From Chloroflexota bacterium (GTDB lineage: Bacteria > Chloroflexota > Dehalococcoidia > JACPQK01), in NCBI GenBank assembly GCA_016190505.1, contig JACPQM010000046.1, positions 62,001 to 126,000 of the forward strand: a stretch of 64,000 nucleotides of DNA, given 5' to 3'. The position numbers and the translations under genes are program-made. This document shows positions 34,080 through 41,941 of the stretch, in pieces. The notes under the pieces are model-generated. The model ran no database searches, was not told the DNA's origin, and worked only from the letters and a program-made list of their open reading frames with translations. Each line of letters opens with the position of its first letter. Positions within the stretch are counted from its first letter, which is position 1.

Positions 34080-34160
34080 CTTGATGTCACCTCGGGGCGG
34101 GGCTCGCGAGAACACCGCGCCATGAGCTGTCAAATAGCTGATCAGTTCCCTTCGTTTCAC
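34080..34160 (-). pseudogene. HicA-type toxin remnant, N-terminal 27 residues
   Basis: Directly before and in frame with the HicB-like start is a frame beginning M-K-R-R-E-L-I-S-Y-L-T-A-H-G-A-V-F, which matches the N-terminal helix of HicA proteins of the M-K-R-R-E-L-I subgroup. The following strand with the catalytic His is absent, the frame continuing S-R-A-P-P-R-G into the ribosome-binding site of the antitoxin. This is a second, independent HicA truncation. Between here and 34336 there is no other gene I can support; a 37-codon plus-strand frame at 34217-34330 looks compositionally coding but matches nothing I know. Confidence 0.55.
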
Positions 34161-34335
34161 GCAGCGGTTCGACCTTCCACAGAGACCACCTCGGACACAT
34201 CATACCACCGAGACCGATGGTGGGCCACAGCGGACAGTACTCGAACTTTCTGCAGCCCGACCTTGTGCCCAGGCTGAGGAAACTGCTAGACAACAAGGTC
34301 GGGGGTAACGGCGGTTATGCGAAATAGTAAACGAC

Positions 34336-34533
34336 CTAGGAACCATCGGGGACAACAAGTTCTGAAGGGGCTATCCCCAAGGCAGCGGCCAGACGCTTAA
34401 TCGTTTGGAAGGTGGGCCTTTGGTGGCCCTTTTCCAAACGCACGATGGTAGAAACGCCAACGTCAGCCTTTGCTGCCAGCTCGCGCTGAGTAAGGAACTG
34501 GGACTCCCTGACCTCTTTCAAGTGGAGCCGCAT
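34336..34533 (-). CDS. XRE-family regulator, probable controller of the restriction-modification genes
   Basis: 65 residues from the ATG at 34533 (GGGAGG five bases upstream). A single helix-turn-helix fills the protein: L-K-E-V-R-E-S-Q-F-L-T-Q-R-E-L-A-A-K-A-D-V-G, then S-T-I-V-R-L-E-K-G, and T-I-K-R-L-A-A-A-L-G-I. Size and position, divergent from the DNA methyltransferase, are those of a C protein. The promoter it shares with the methyltransferase contains a symmetric operator (34550-34600), so autorepression and timing control of methylation are likely. Confidence 0.75.
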   Translation of the reverse strand: MRLHLKEVRESQFLTQRELAAKADVGVSTIVRLEKGHQRPTFQTIKRLAAALGIAPSELVVPDGS

Positions 34534-34549
34534 CTGTACCTCCCAGAAC

Positions 34550-34600
34550 ACGATAACATGACGACAGGATCTTGACAATTGATGCTCATGATGTTATCGT
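34550..34600. promoter_or_regulatory. Symmetric divergent promoter with operator half-sites
   Basis: On the plus strand TTGACA (34572-34577) is 17 bases from TATCGT (34595-34600). On the minus strand TTGTCA (34578-34573) is 17 bases from TATCGT (34555-34550). Both -10 boxes are embedded in the perfect inverted repeat ACGATAACAT (34550-34559) / ATGTTATCGT (34591-34600). One promoter serves the XRE gene and the other the methyltransferase; binding to the repeat would block both. Confidence 0.65.
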
Positions 34601-34694
34601 CTTAATGTCGTTTTGCTATCGCATGAGAGATGTTCGTGTGGGGAGTGCCGGGGACGTCCGCTTGGAGTACAATTTGCCTTGAGGAGATCAGTAC

Positions 34695-35834
34695 ATGGGT
34701 GGCTCGTTCCGAAGAGAGTCCGACCACGCTAAGTCCGGAGAAGTTCTACGTTTCGGCCAGCGACCAAGGGAACTGCTTCAGACCGTTCTACCCTTGGAAG
34801 TTGAAATGGAGCCAACGTTTCCCACGACGAGGTTCCAGGGTAGCAAGGCTAAGCTGGTGAACTGGATATGGGATAGCATTAAGGATCTAGATTTTCACAC
34901 CGCGCTAGACGCCTTCGGCGGTACTGGGAGTGTAGCTCATAAACTGAAACGCGAAGACAAGCTTGTCGTCTATAATGACGTCCTCCGTTTCAACTTTCTG
35001 ATTGGGCAGGCCCTGATAGAGAACTCTAGAGTGAGGCTTTTGGAAGATGACGTAGAGTGGCTGCTCAAGAAGCACCCGGACTTTGCTTACCCGACTTTCA
35101 TTGAGGATACCTTTAGGGACATCTATTACACTGACGAAGAGAACCGCTGGTTGGATACTGTTGTCACTAACATTCGTCAGCTAGTAGATCAGTACAAGAG
35201 GGCTCTTGCGTATTTCGCCCTATTCCAAGCCTGCATCATTAAAAGACCCTTCAACCTCTTTCACCGGAAGAATCTTTATCTAAGGTTCCAGGACGTAAAG
35301 CGCACCTTCGGTAATAAGACCACGTGGGATAAGCCATTTGACTACTATTTCCGTCAGTTCGCTGCCGAGGCAAACGGGGCGGTCTTTGACAACGGGAGGG
35401 AGTGCCGCGCTGTTAGCTGTGATCCTACGAATGTGGGCGGGGAATACGATCTGGTGTACATAGACACGCCATATATCTCAGCCAAAGGGGTTGGTGTCGA
35501 CTACCTTCATTTCTACCACTTCCTTGAAGGGCTGACGGACTATGACAATTGGGGGCGCAGAATCGATTTGCACAAAAGGCATCGCCCCCTGAAAGTTCCA
35601 AAGAGCGATTGGGTGGATCCAAGACGCATATGTTCAGCTTTTGAGCGGCTCTTTGCGCGGTACCGAGACAGTATCTTAGTGGTGTCATACCGCGACAACG
35701 GCATTCCTGGCGAGCAGGAGTTGTGTCAGCTCCTCGCCAAATACAAAAAGGATGTGAAAGAGGTAAGGAGGAAGAACCACAAGTACGTTCTTTCAACGTA
35801 CAGCTCGAACGAACTGCTCCTCATTGCCCATTAA
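34695..35834 (+). CDS. D12-class N6-adenine DNA methyltransferase, EcoRV-type modification enzyme
   Basis: 379 residues from the ATG at 34695 (GAGGAG nine bases upstream); an internal ATG at 34806 gives 342 residues starting just before the first motif. It has T-R-F-Q-G-S-K-A-K-L (motif X), A-L-D-A-F-G-G-T-G-S (SAM-binding motif I) and Y-I-D-T-P-Y-I-S, the catalytic motif IV in its D-T-P-Y variant. It would methylate adenine in the site recognised by the endonuclease at 35859-36605, predicted GATATC. Composition is AT-richer than the chromosome, a sign of transfer. Convergent with the endonuclease gene, 24 bases between stops. Confidence 0.88.
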   Translation: MGGSFRRESDHAKSGEVLRFGQRPRELLQTVLPLEVEMEPTFPTTRFQGSKAKLVNWIWDSIKDLDFHTALDAFGGTGSVAHKLKREDKLVVYNDVLRFNFLIGQALIENSRVRLLEDDVEWLLKKHPDFAYPTFIEDTFRDIYYTDEENRWLDTVVTNIRQLVDQYKRALAYFALFQACIIKRPFNLFHRKNLYLRFQDVKRTFGNKTTWDKPFDYYFRQFAAEANGAVFDNGRECRAVSCDPTNVGGEYDLVYIDTPYISAKGVGVDYLHFYHFLEGLTDYDNWGRRIDLHKRHRPLKVPKSDWVDPRRICSAFERLFARYRDSILVVSYRDNGIPGEQELCQLLAKYKKDVKEVRRKNHKYVLSTYSSNELLLIAH

Positions 35835-35858
35835 CTGATGCAACAGCACGGCTGTGGT

Positions 35859-36605
35859 CTAGGCTGGATTCTCTCTACGCCAAGCGAGGTATCCATCAAG
35901 ATTGGCGTACTTGCGGGGAGGCGTACGGTCGAAGTTTCTCCAGTAATCCTCGAACACCTCCTTCCCGTTTGGTCCGAGCCTGGCAAAAGTGCCTGTCCCT
36001 TGGCGGAGTTCTGTGAGCCGGCGGACTGAGCCTATGTTGGTGGTATTGCCGCTGCCTGGCCTGTCCGAGGCGATTCGCCACTTCTCCTGAATGACCATTT
36101 CCACGTCTTTTATCGGCGCAATCACGCGGTCGAGATCGCCCACAGTAAGGACTTGTGGGATCACTCCCGGGACTCGGCTATAGATGAAACCCACTACCCA
36201 GTGAGCCACATATTCGTCATAAGGGTACTTGATGTTCTTGGTAAAAGGTGGCCTCATATATGCTGTGTACGACCCAAGTGTGAATCCTGCGGTAGCATCG
36301 TCTTTCCGGTATGTGCTCTTAATATCAATGGCAATCTTGTTGGGCGTCTCCTGGCCGAGAGTAATCGTCAGATCAGGGTAGACAGTTTGACGTTGTTCCG
36401 TCTCAATTTTCACCTCATACGGTGCGAAGGCCTCGAAGATTACTGGAAAAGCCACGAGCTCGAACACTTTGGAGAGGAGCTTGGTGTCGTTAGAAAGAGT
36501 ATAAAGGCGTTTTCGCGCATCCACTACGCCCTTTATCTGCCATTCATAGCCTGCACCCTTGAAGGCCGTTGACAACACTGATCGAATGTCTAGCTCTTTC
36601 TCCAC
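35859..36605 (-). CDS. EcoRV-like type II restriction endonuclease
   Basis: 248 residues, co-linear with EcoRV (245). Recognisable blocks: Y-P-D-L-T-I with Asp78, I-A-I-D-I-K-S-T-Y with Asp94 and Lys96 (the EcoRV metal triad Asp74, Asp90, Lys92), K-N-I-K-Y-P-Y-D-E-Y-V-A-H-W, and the DNA-recognition loop G-S-G-N-T-T-N-I-G-S at residues 184-193, which in EcoRV contacts GATATC. E-D-Y-W-R-N-F-D-R-T near the end also matches. I infer the same specificity. Start M-E-K-E-L-D. Its own promoter is probably in 36606-36726. AT-rich compared with flanking genes. Confidence 0.93.
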   Translation of the reverse strand: MEKELDIRSVLSTAFKGAGYEWQIKGVVDARKRLYTLSNDTKLLSKVFELVAFPVIFEAFAPYEVKIETEQRQTVYPDLTITLGQETPNKIAIDIKSTYRKDDATAGFTLGSYTAYMRPPFTKNIKYPYDEYVAHWVVGFIYSRVPGVIPQVLTVGDLDRVIAPIKDVEMVIQEKWRIASDRPGSGNTTNIGSVRRLTELRQGTGTFARLGPNGKEVFEDYWRNFDRTPPRKYANLDGYLAWRRENPA

Positions 36606-36726
36606 AAGCTACCCCAGCGGAAGATTTGACGAAACTTCAGTCCATTAGGAGAACTTGGTGGGCCTCTGTAGACTCGAACTGGCCTGGACAGCCGCATGAC
36701 GACCACCTTGCTAGCGCCCGCTCCGG

Positions 36727-37788
36727 CTACCCCACAGAATACATTTCCTGCAACTGCACCGCAATCTCATTCGTCCACCGGAAGGCGCGCTCGGCCAGCT
36801 CTTCGGTCATGGTGCTCAGGGAGCAGCTCGGCTGGAGGAAGGAGGCTTCCAGCACCTGGCGCCGGTCGAGGCCGTGGGCCTCCCAGGCGGCCAGCCCCCG
36901 CTCGAAGCGAGCAATGAGGCTGTCCACCGTCTCCCCCAGCAGCTTGTCGCTATTGGCGGGGACGATGCCCCAGGCCACCATGCCCCCTCTATCGAGGTAT
37001 GCCTGTAGCTCCTGGGGATAGAGGCACAGCTTGTCGGCAAACTCGAAGGCGTCGAAGTGGATGATGTCGGTGACAGACTCGTAGAGCAGGGGCCAGTCTA
37101 TGTTGGCGCAGCAGTGGACAGTGGTGGGGCCAGGGGTGGCCTGTAGCACCTCGTTGATGGCGGCCAACACGTCGGCGCGGGGCAAGCTGGCGAAGGCGGT
37201 GCCCTGGAGCGTCAGCAGCGGCTCGGCTATGCGGTTGCCGATGATGGCGCCGGGCGCCGCCTGGCACAGGGCGCTGTAGAGCCAGCGCGCCTTCATCACC
37301 AGGGTCTTGATGACGGCGTCCCGCATCTGCTCGTGGTAGAAGATAGGCCGGCCATCCTGGTCCATCACCCTCATGCCAAAGGAGATGGGGCCATTCTGGC
37401 TCACCGAGATGAACCGGCCCCGCCAGGAGCCCTGTCTCAGCGCGTCCAGGGACAGATAGAAGCCCGGACTGGCCTCGCGGGGGACAGCGAAGTGGTCCAG
37501 GTCCTCAGCCAGAAAGTGCTCGTAGAAGGCGGTAAGCTCGGCCTCGACCCGGCCCGGGTCGGAGGTATCGAAATAGGCCTTGCTGTGCTCGCGGTCAATG
37601 ACAGCGCAGGGCATGCCCTGGAGCATTCGCTCCACGGCCAGCTTCTCCAGCCTGGGGAAGGCGGGCACGGTGATAGCTGCCTCCGGGCAGGCCAGCACCA
37701 TCTCGACCACCAGCCGCGGCTCCGTGTGCGGCCACTGGGTAGGCGTCATGGGCATGAGGTTTGGGGGAAAGTTCAGTTTCTGGTTCAT
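36727..37788 (-). CDS. MetE/uroporphyrinogen decarboxylase superfamily protein
   Basis: 353 residues with a single barrel. T-V-H-C-C-A-N-I-D-W gives a H-x-C pair and L-Q-P-S-C-S-L a second Cys, the zinc-ligand pattern of cobalamin-independent methionine synthase-like methyltransferases. The remainder (D-I-I-H-F-D-A-F-E-F; G-G-M-V-A-W-G-I-V-P) fits the MetE C-terminal/UROD fold. It lacks the MetE N-terminal domain, so it may transfer methyl groups between corrinoid or thiol acceptors and another substrate. Its 3' end is duplicated at 33662-33886, flanking the restriction-modification island. Confidence 0.75.
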   Translation of the reverse strand: MNQKLNFPPNLMPMTPTQWPHTEPRLVVEMVLACPEAAITVPAFPRLEKLAVERMLQGMPCAVIDREHSKAYFDTSDPGRVEAELTAFYEHFLAEDLDHFAVPREASPGFYLSLDALRQGSWRGRFISVSQNGPISFGMRVMDQDGRPIFYHEQMRDAVIKTLVMKARWLYSALCQAAPGAIIGNRIAEPLLTLQGTAFASLPRADVLAAINEVLQATPGPTTVHCCANIDWPLLYESVTDIIHFDAFEFADKLCLYPQELQAYLDRGGMVAWGIVPANSDKLLGETVDSLIARFERGLAAWEAHGLDRRQVLEASFLQPSCSLSTMTEELAERAFRWTNEIAVQLQEMYSVG

Positions 37789-37907
37789 GGTTACCCCCTA
37801 TGTACGCGTGCCTTCCCGCTGTCAAGTCCGGCTTGTGGATCCAACATAGCGATTTCGTTGTAGGTCGTGTCGAACCGTCGGGACAACCCGCTAGGCGCGG
37901 CAGAGGG

Positions 37908-37945
37908 CAAATGTAGGGGCGAACGGCCGTTCGCCCCTACATTTG
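37908..37945. repeat. 38-bp perfect palindrome (GTAGGGGCGAAC family)
   Basis: CAAATGTAGGGGCGAACGG is followed immediately by its exact complement. A related 34-bp palindrome sharing GTAGGGGCG ends lies at 62035-62068. It sits directly after the truncated DUF5615-type toxin. Nothing else is seen in 37789-37969. Confidence 0.85.
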
Positions 37946-37969
37946 TCTCGCCCACTACGCTGCAACACA

Positions 37970-38035
37970 CTATGTCACCGCGTGAGATAGCTCGATCAAG
38001 CTAGAGCAAACATCTTGGTGGAGCATGAACTTCAA
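37970..38035 (-). pseudogene. DUF5615-type PIN-like toxin, truncated to 21 residues
   Basis: A TTG overlapping the DUF433 stop by four bases starts M-K-F-M-L-H-Q-D-V-C-S-S-L-I-E-L, the N-terminal strand and helix of DUF5615 PIN-like proteins (normally M-K-F-L-L-D-x-x-V). A TAG ends it after 21 residues, and no continuation is visible in other frames before the palindrome at 37945. The first acidic residue is His-Gln-Asp rather than Asp-Glu. The locus keeps the antitoxin but has lost the toxin. Confidence 0.55.
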
Positions 38036-38262
38036 GTCGGAGTCGAAGCAAGGTGAATATCTTGAGCGGCAACGAGCGCAATAGCGTACTGAATGCAGGC
38101 GCGAATGTCCTCTTCGGTGAGGTCCGGATAGTAGTCTTTGATGATCTCCGCGAACGTCAGGCTATCATTGAGCAGCTCAAGAACATCTTGGACCGCAATG
38201 CGGGTCCCAGCCACGCATGGCTTCCCGAAACGAATCCTGGGGTTTACCGCGATCCTGTCCAT
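38032..38262 (-). CDS. DUF433 antitoxin
   Basis: 76 residues with the DUF433 pattern: I-R-F-G-K-P-C-V-A-G-T-R-I-A-V, then helices with L-T-F-A-E-I-I-K-D-Y-Y-P-D-L-T-E-E-D-I-R-A. The fold is a small helix-turn-helix-like antitoxin, normally followed by a DUF5615 PIN-like toxin. Here the next frame overlaps by four bases but is only 21 residues long. The antitoxin itself is full length. Confidence 0.82.
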   Translation of the reverse strand: MDRIAVNPRIRFGKPCVAGTRIAVQDVLELLNDSLTFAEIIKDYYPDLTEEDIRACIQYAIALVAAQDIHLASTPT

Positions 38263-38325
38263 TTGTTCGCCTCTTTCAGAACCCTCATCACATATGACGT
38301 GGTTCGTGGGCCTTGTCCCCAGATG

Positions 38326-38886
38326 CTATCCCAGCACTTCGTCCGCCGACAGGCTCACGCCGGGAAGGGCTTGCGGCGTGACGTCCTCCCCGCGGCGGGC
38401 CACCCGCCTTTCCCGATAGCCTTCCGCGCTCGGGTCACAGTAGACCTCTATCTGGTCAGCAGTCAGGTCCACCAGCCATACCTCTAGGATGCCCGCCCGA
38501 GTGTACAGGGGGACCTTCACGGTGCGGTCGTAGTCGCTGGTTGTCTCGGCCACTTCGACAACTAACATGATGTCCTCGGGTCCGGGGTGGGCGTCAGCAT
38601 AGAAGTCGGCACGGGGCCGAAGGAGGGCCAGGTCAGGCTGCGGCTCCGAATGCTCTCCCAAGCGCACCGGACCCTGGACGCCGAGGATTGCCCGTTGCTC
38701 CAGCCGTTGGGCAAGGTAGTGCGTCAAGCGGTATACCACAGATGCGTGCCGACTGCCTATGGGGACCATCTCCACAATCTCCCCTTCCAGGAGCTCTACC
38801 CGGTCATCCTCGGTGAGTACACCAGCTTGGGCCATCCGGTAGTACTCCTCCACCGTGAACCGACGCCTTACCAGAGAAACCGCCAT
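38326..38886 (-). CDS. Uma2-family (DUF820) PD-(D/E)XK nuclease-like protein, copy A
   Basis: 186 residues, starting M-A-V-S-L-V-R-R-R-F behind AGGAGGAG. Hallmarks are Y-Y-R-M-A-Q-A-G-V-L-T-E-D-D-R-V-E-L-L-E-G-E-I, P-Q-P-D-L-A-L-L-R-P and L-V-V-E-V-A-E-T-T, which form the putative nuclease active site (Glu, Asp, Glu). Function of Uma2 proteins is not well established. A near twin follows 18 bases upstream in the genome order (38905-39465). Confidence 0.85.
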   Translation of the reverse strand: MAVSLVRRRFTVEEYYRMAQAGVLTEDDRVELLEGEIVEMVPIGSRHASVVYRLTHYLAQRLEQRAILGVQGPVRLGEHSEPQPDLALLRPRADFYADAHPGPEDIMLVVEVAETTSDYDRTVKVPLYTRAGILEVWLVDLTADQIEVYCDPSAEGYRERRVARRGEDVTPQALPGVSLSADEVLG

Positions 38887-38904
38887 CCGTCTCCTCCTAG
38901 GGCT

Positions 38905-39465
38905 TCACCCCAATACCTCATCCACATGTAGCTTTGTGCCGGGCAGGGCCTGGGGCGTCAACGCCTCCCCACGGCGGGTACCCCGCATCTCGCGATAGCC
39001 TTCGGTGCTCGGGCTGCGATAGACCTCCACCTGGCCGCCGGCCAGGTCCACCAGCCACACTTCGGCAATGCCTGCCCGAGCGTACAGGGGGACCTTCACC
39101 GTGCGGTCGTAATCGGCTGTGGCGTCGGCCACTTCGACAACGAGCAGGATGTCCTCAGGCCCAGGGTGGGCGTCAGCATAGAAGTCGGCGCGGGGCCGCA
39201 GCAGCGCCAGGTCGGGCTGGGGTTCCGAATGCTCGGCAAGACGGATAGGGTTCTGCACGCTTATCGAAGTGTTCCCCCTGGCTGCCGCAGAAAGCAGATG
39301 GTCTAGCCGCCGAACGCACGCGGCGTGCCGGGTGCCTTTGGGCGTCATCTCCACGATCTCCCCTTCCAACAGCTCCACACGGTCGTCCTCGGTGAGCACA
39401 CCCGCCTGGGCCATGCGGTGGTACTCGTCCGCTGTGAACCGGCGTCTTACCAGGGAAACAGCCAT
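38905..39465 (-). CDS. Uma2-family (DUF820) PD-(D/E)XK nuclease-like protein, copy B
   Basis: 186 residues from the ATG at 39465 with the same AGGAGGAG leader as copy A; a longer frame to 39534 lacks a binding site. Shares R-M-A-Q-A-G-V-L-T-E-D-D-R-V-E-L-L-E-G-E-I, P-Q-P-D-L-A-L-L and L-V-V-E-V-A-D with copy A, and differs mainly in the middle (L-S-A-A-A-R-G-N-T-S). The conserved leaders and ends point to tandem duplication, a common feature of Uma2 genes. Confidence 0.85.
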   Translation of the reverse strand: MAVSLVRRRFTADEYHRMAQAGVLTEDDRVELLEGEIVEMTPKGTRHAACVRRLDHLLSAAARGNTSISVQNPIRLAEHSEPQPDLALLRPRADFYADAHPGPEDILLVVEVADATADYDRTVKVPLYARAGIAEVWLVDLAGGQVEVYRSPSTEGYREMRGTRRGEALTPQALPGTKLHVDEVLG

Positions 39466-39649
39466 CCGTCTCCTCCTGTGCCCCCCATTCTCGCTCCCAC
39501 CGCCAGCGTTGTCAAAGACAACGAGGGGAGCCACCTCACCTCTATGCCACAGGGAAAGGCATGGCTCCCTCGTCTTAACAACAGTAGCCGACCGGCCGCT
39601 CCGGCAATTGGCTGCGTGGCTCGCCGGAGGCCCAACCTCAGATGGGCGC

Positions 39650-41851
39650 TTACTCTGCTTTCGCTTCCTTCTTGCCTGCCTCAGCGGCCATGGCCGCCCG
39701 GCTTTCCCGGGAGCGGGCCACCGCCTTCTGCGCGTTGACGAAGTGCTCTCTGGTCAGGGGCACCGCCCGGCCATAGCCCACGGCGCGCACCGCCGCCATC
39801 TTGGCCTCTTCCACGATAGCATCCAGCTCGGCTCCGGAGTAGCCCTCGGTCTGGCCGGCCAGATACGACGTGATGCTGTCAACGGTGATGTCACCGGCCA
39901 AGGGCACTCCGCGTAAGGTAACGGACAGGATTTCCGCGCGCTCGGCCGCGTCCGGAAGGGGTACGTAGATGTGCACGCCGAAGCGGCCCGGGGTGAGGAT
40001 CGCCGGGTCTATCAGATCAATACGGTTGGTGGCGGCGATCACCATGATCCCCTTGAGGGGGTCTACGGCGTCCATCTCAGCCTGGAGCTGGTTGACCACG
40101 CGCTGGATGATGCCCGTGGTGCCCGTCTCCGCGCTGCGAGCCGGGGCCAGTGCGTCAATCTGGTCCAGGAAAATGATGCAGGGCGCCACCTGGCGGGCCA
40201 CACCGAAGATGCGCCGGATGCGCTCCTCGGACTCACCCAGCCACTTGGAGAAGAACTCGGGGCCACGCACGGGAATGAAGTTGGCGTCGCAGTGGTAGGC
40301 CACCGCCTTGGCCAGCAGGCTCTTGCCCGTGCCCGAGGGGCCGTAAAGCAGCACGCCCCGGGGCGGCTTGATCTTCATGGTCGAGAAAACCTCGGGTTGC
40401 TTGAGGGGCTGCTCCACCACCTCACGCAGCCGCTCCTTGGCCTCGCGCAGGCCACCCAGGTCATCCCAGGTGGTATCGGACACCACCACCATCGTCTCCC
40501 GCAGGGCCGAGGGGCGCAGCTTGGTGAGCGCCTGCTCGAAGTCCGGCTTGTCCACCACCAGCTTATCCAGGGGGACCTGGAAGTTGCGCAGGTCCACATA
40601 TGAGCCTTCCTGGGGCAGATGACGGCGCAGCGCGCTCAGGCCCGCCTCGCGGCACAGCTCGACGAAGTCAGCGCCCACGTAGCCTACAGTGACACGAGCC
40701 AGCTCTTCCTGGAAGTCGTGGGCGGCTTCGGTCAGGGGCATGCCCCGGGTGTGGATCTGGAGGATCTCCATGCGACCGGGCGCGTCGGGCGAGCCAATGT
40801 AGATCTCCCGGTCGAACCGGCCCGGACGCCGGAAGGACATGTCCACCGAGTCTATGCGGTTGGTGGTACCGATGACCATAATGCCCTCGGTCCGTTTGAT
40901 CCCGTCCAGTAGGGAGAGGAACTGGGTGGACATACGGGTATCCGCAGCCGAGCCGCTCTCACCGCGCTTGGGGGCAATGACGTCCAACTCGTCTACGAAG
41001 ACCAATGAGGGGAAGTGGGAGGCAGCCTCCTGGAAGGTCCGTCGCAGGTTGGCCTCAGTCTCCCCATAGGCCGAAGAGATGATTTCTGGGCCGCTTATGT
41101 AAAGCAGCTTGGCCTCGATCTCATGGGCGATGGCTTTGGCCAGGTGGGTCTTGCCCGAGCCTGGCGGGCCGTGGAAGATGATGCCCCGGGGCGGGTTGAT
41201 ACCCAGGCGGCGATAGACGTTGGGGAAGCGCAGGGGGACTTCGATCAGCTCCCGGATCACCCGTATCTCGCGGTCCAGGCCGCCCACGTCTTCAAAGGTC
41301 ACGTCGGGCACGGTCTCTGGCCCCACCGGGACGGTGTACTTCAGTTCGATAGTGGTGTCTTTGGTGACAATGCCCGGGCCGGGCGCGATCTCCGTTACCT
41401 GAAAGGGGGCCCCACTCAACCCACCCCAGCCGATGGCGGCGCCGGGGAAGGCGGCGAATAGCACGGAGTTGAGGGCGGCGGGCAGGCGGTTGGAGGAGAA
41501 CTGCTGCCGGAGGAAGTCGGCCACGCCCTGGATGCGAGAGACATCGAGCAAGGGCGCCAGCACCAGCTTCTCCACGGTGGGCACATTCTCAGCCTTCTTG
41601 ACCTCCACCGGATCACCCAGACGGGCCTTCAGGCCCTGGCGCACGTACTGGTCAACGCGCACCATGCCCTTGCCATCGGCCTCGGTCAGGGGTGGGCCTA
41701 CCCTGGCCAGGGCAACCCGGCCATAGCGGGTGCGGATCTCGATTAGGTCCTCACCATGAAGGTGCTCCCGGGCCATGGTGTCCGGGTGAAGCAGGGCCAG
41801 ACCCTTGCCGCTGTGTTCCGCTCTGCTCCGCTCTACTCGCAATTGTGGCAT
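39650..41851 (-). CDS. CDC48/VCP-type AAA+ ATPase
   Basis: 733 residues: an N-terminal double-psi barrel-like region (L-L-H-P-D-T-M; G-R-V-A-L-A-R-V) to about residue 190, then two AAA modules. Module 1 has G-P-P-G-S-G-K-T and a Walker B with F-V-D-E-L-D; module 2 has G-P-S-G-T-G-K-S and F-L-D-Q-I-D, in which the Walker B Glu is Gln, unusual for an active site. Both modules have arginine fingers (R-R-P-G-R-F and the D2 T-P-G-R-F). It is a hexameric unfoldase of the p97 family, more typical of archaea but found in some Chloroflexota. It stands alone. Confidence 0.92.
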   Translation of the reverse strand: MPQLRVERSRAEHSGKGLALLHPDTMAREHLHGEDLIEIRTRYGRVALARVGPPLTEADGKGMVRVDQYVRQGLKARLGDPVEVKKAENVPTVEKLVLAPLLDVSRIQGVADFLRQQFSSNRLPAALNSVLFAAFPGAAIGWGGLSGAPFQVTEIAPGPGIVTKDTTIELKYTVPVGPETVPDVTFEDVGGLDREIRVIRELIEVPLRFPNVYRRLGINPPRGIIFHGPPGSGKTHLAKAIAHEIEAKLLYISGPEIISSAYGETEANLRRTFQEAASHFPSLVFVDELDVIAPKRGESGSAADTRMSTQFLSLLDGIKRTEGIMVIGTTNRIDSVDMSFRRPGRFDREIYIGSPDAPGRMEILQIHTRGMPLTEAAHDFQEELARVTVGYVGADFVELCREAGLSALRRHLPQEGSYVDLRNFQVPLDKLVVDKPDFEQALTKLRPSALRETMVVVSDTTWDDLGGLREAKERLREVVEQPLKQPEVFSTMKIKPPRGVLLYGPSGTGKSLLAKAVAYHCDANFIPVRGPEFFSKWLGESEERIRRIFGVARQVAPCIIFLDQIDALAPARSAETGTTGIIQRVVNQLQAEMDAVDPLKGIMVIAATNRIDLIDPAILTPGRFGVHIYVPLPDAAERAEILSVTLRGVPLAGDITVDSITSYLAGQTEGYSGAELDAIVEEAKMAAVRAVGYGRAVPLTREHFVNAQKAVARSRESRAAMAAEAGKKEAKAE

Positions 41852-41941
41852 TCTTTCGTCCCTTTCCTCAAAGTGTCGCCCCTGGACGGGGCAACTGGCT
41901 ACCGATAATATACACCCGACGACGGAGGATGTAACCCTCCG

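Noticed and set aside
34217-34330. 37-codon plus-strand frame (M-V-G-H-S-G-Q-Y-S-N-F-L) between hicA remnant and XRE gene
   Set aside because: Compositionally protein-like, but short, without a good ribosome-binding site and not recognised; left as a note only.
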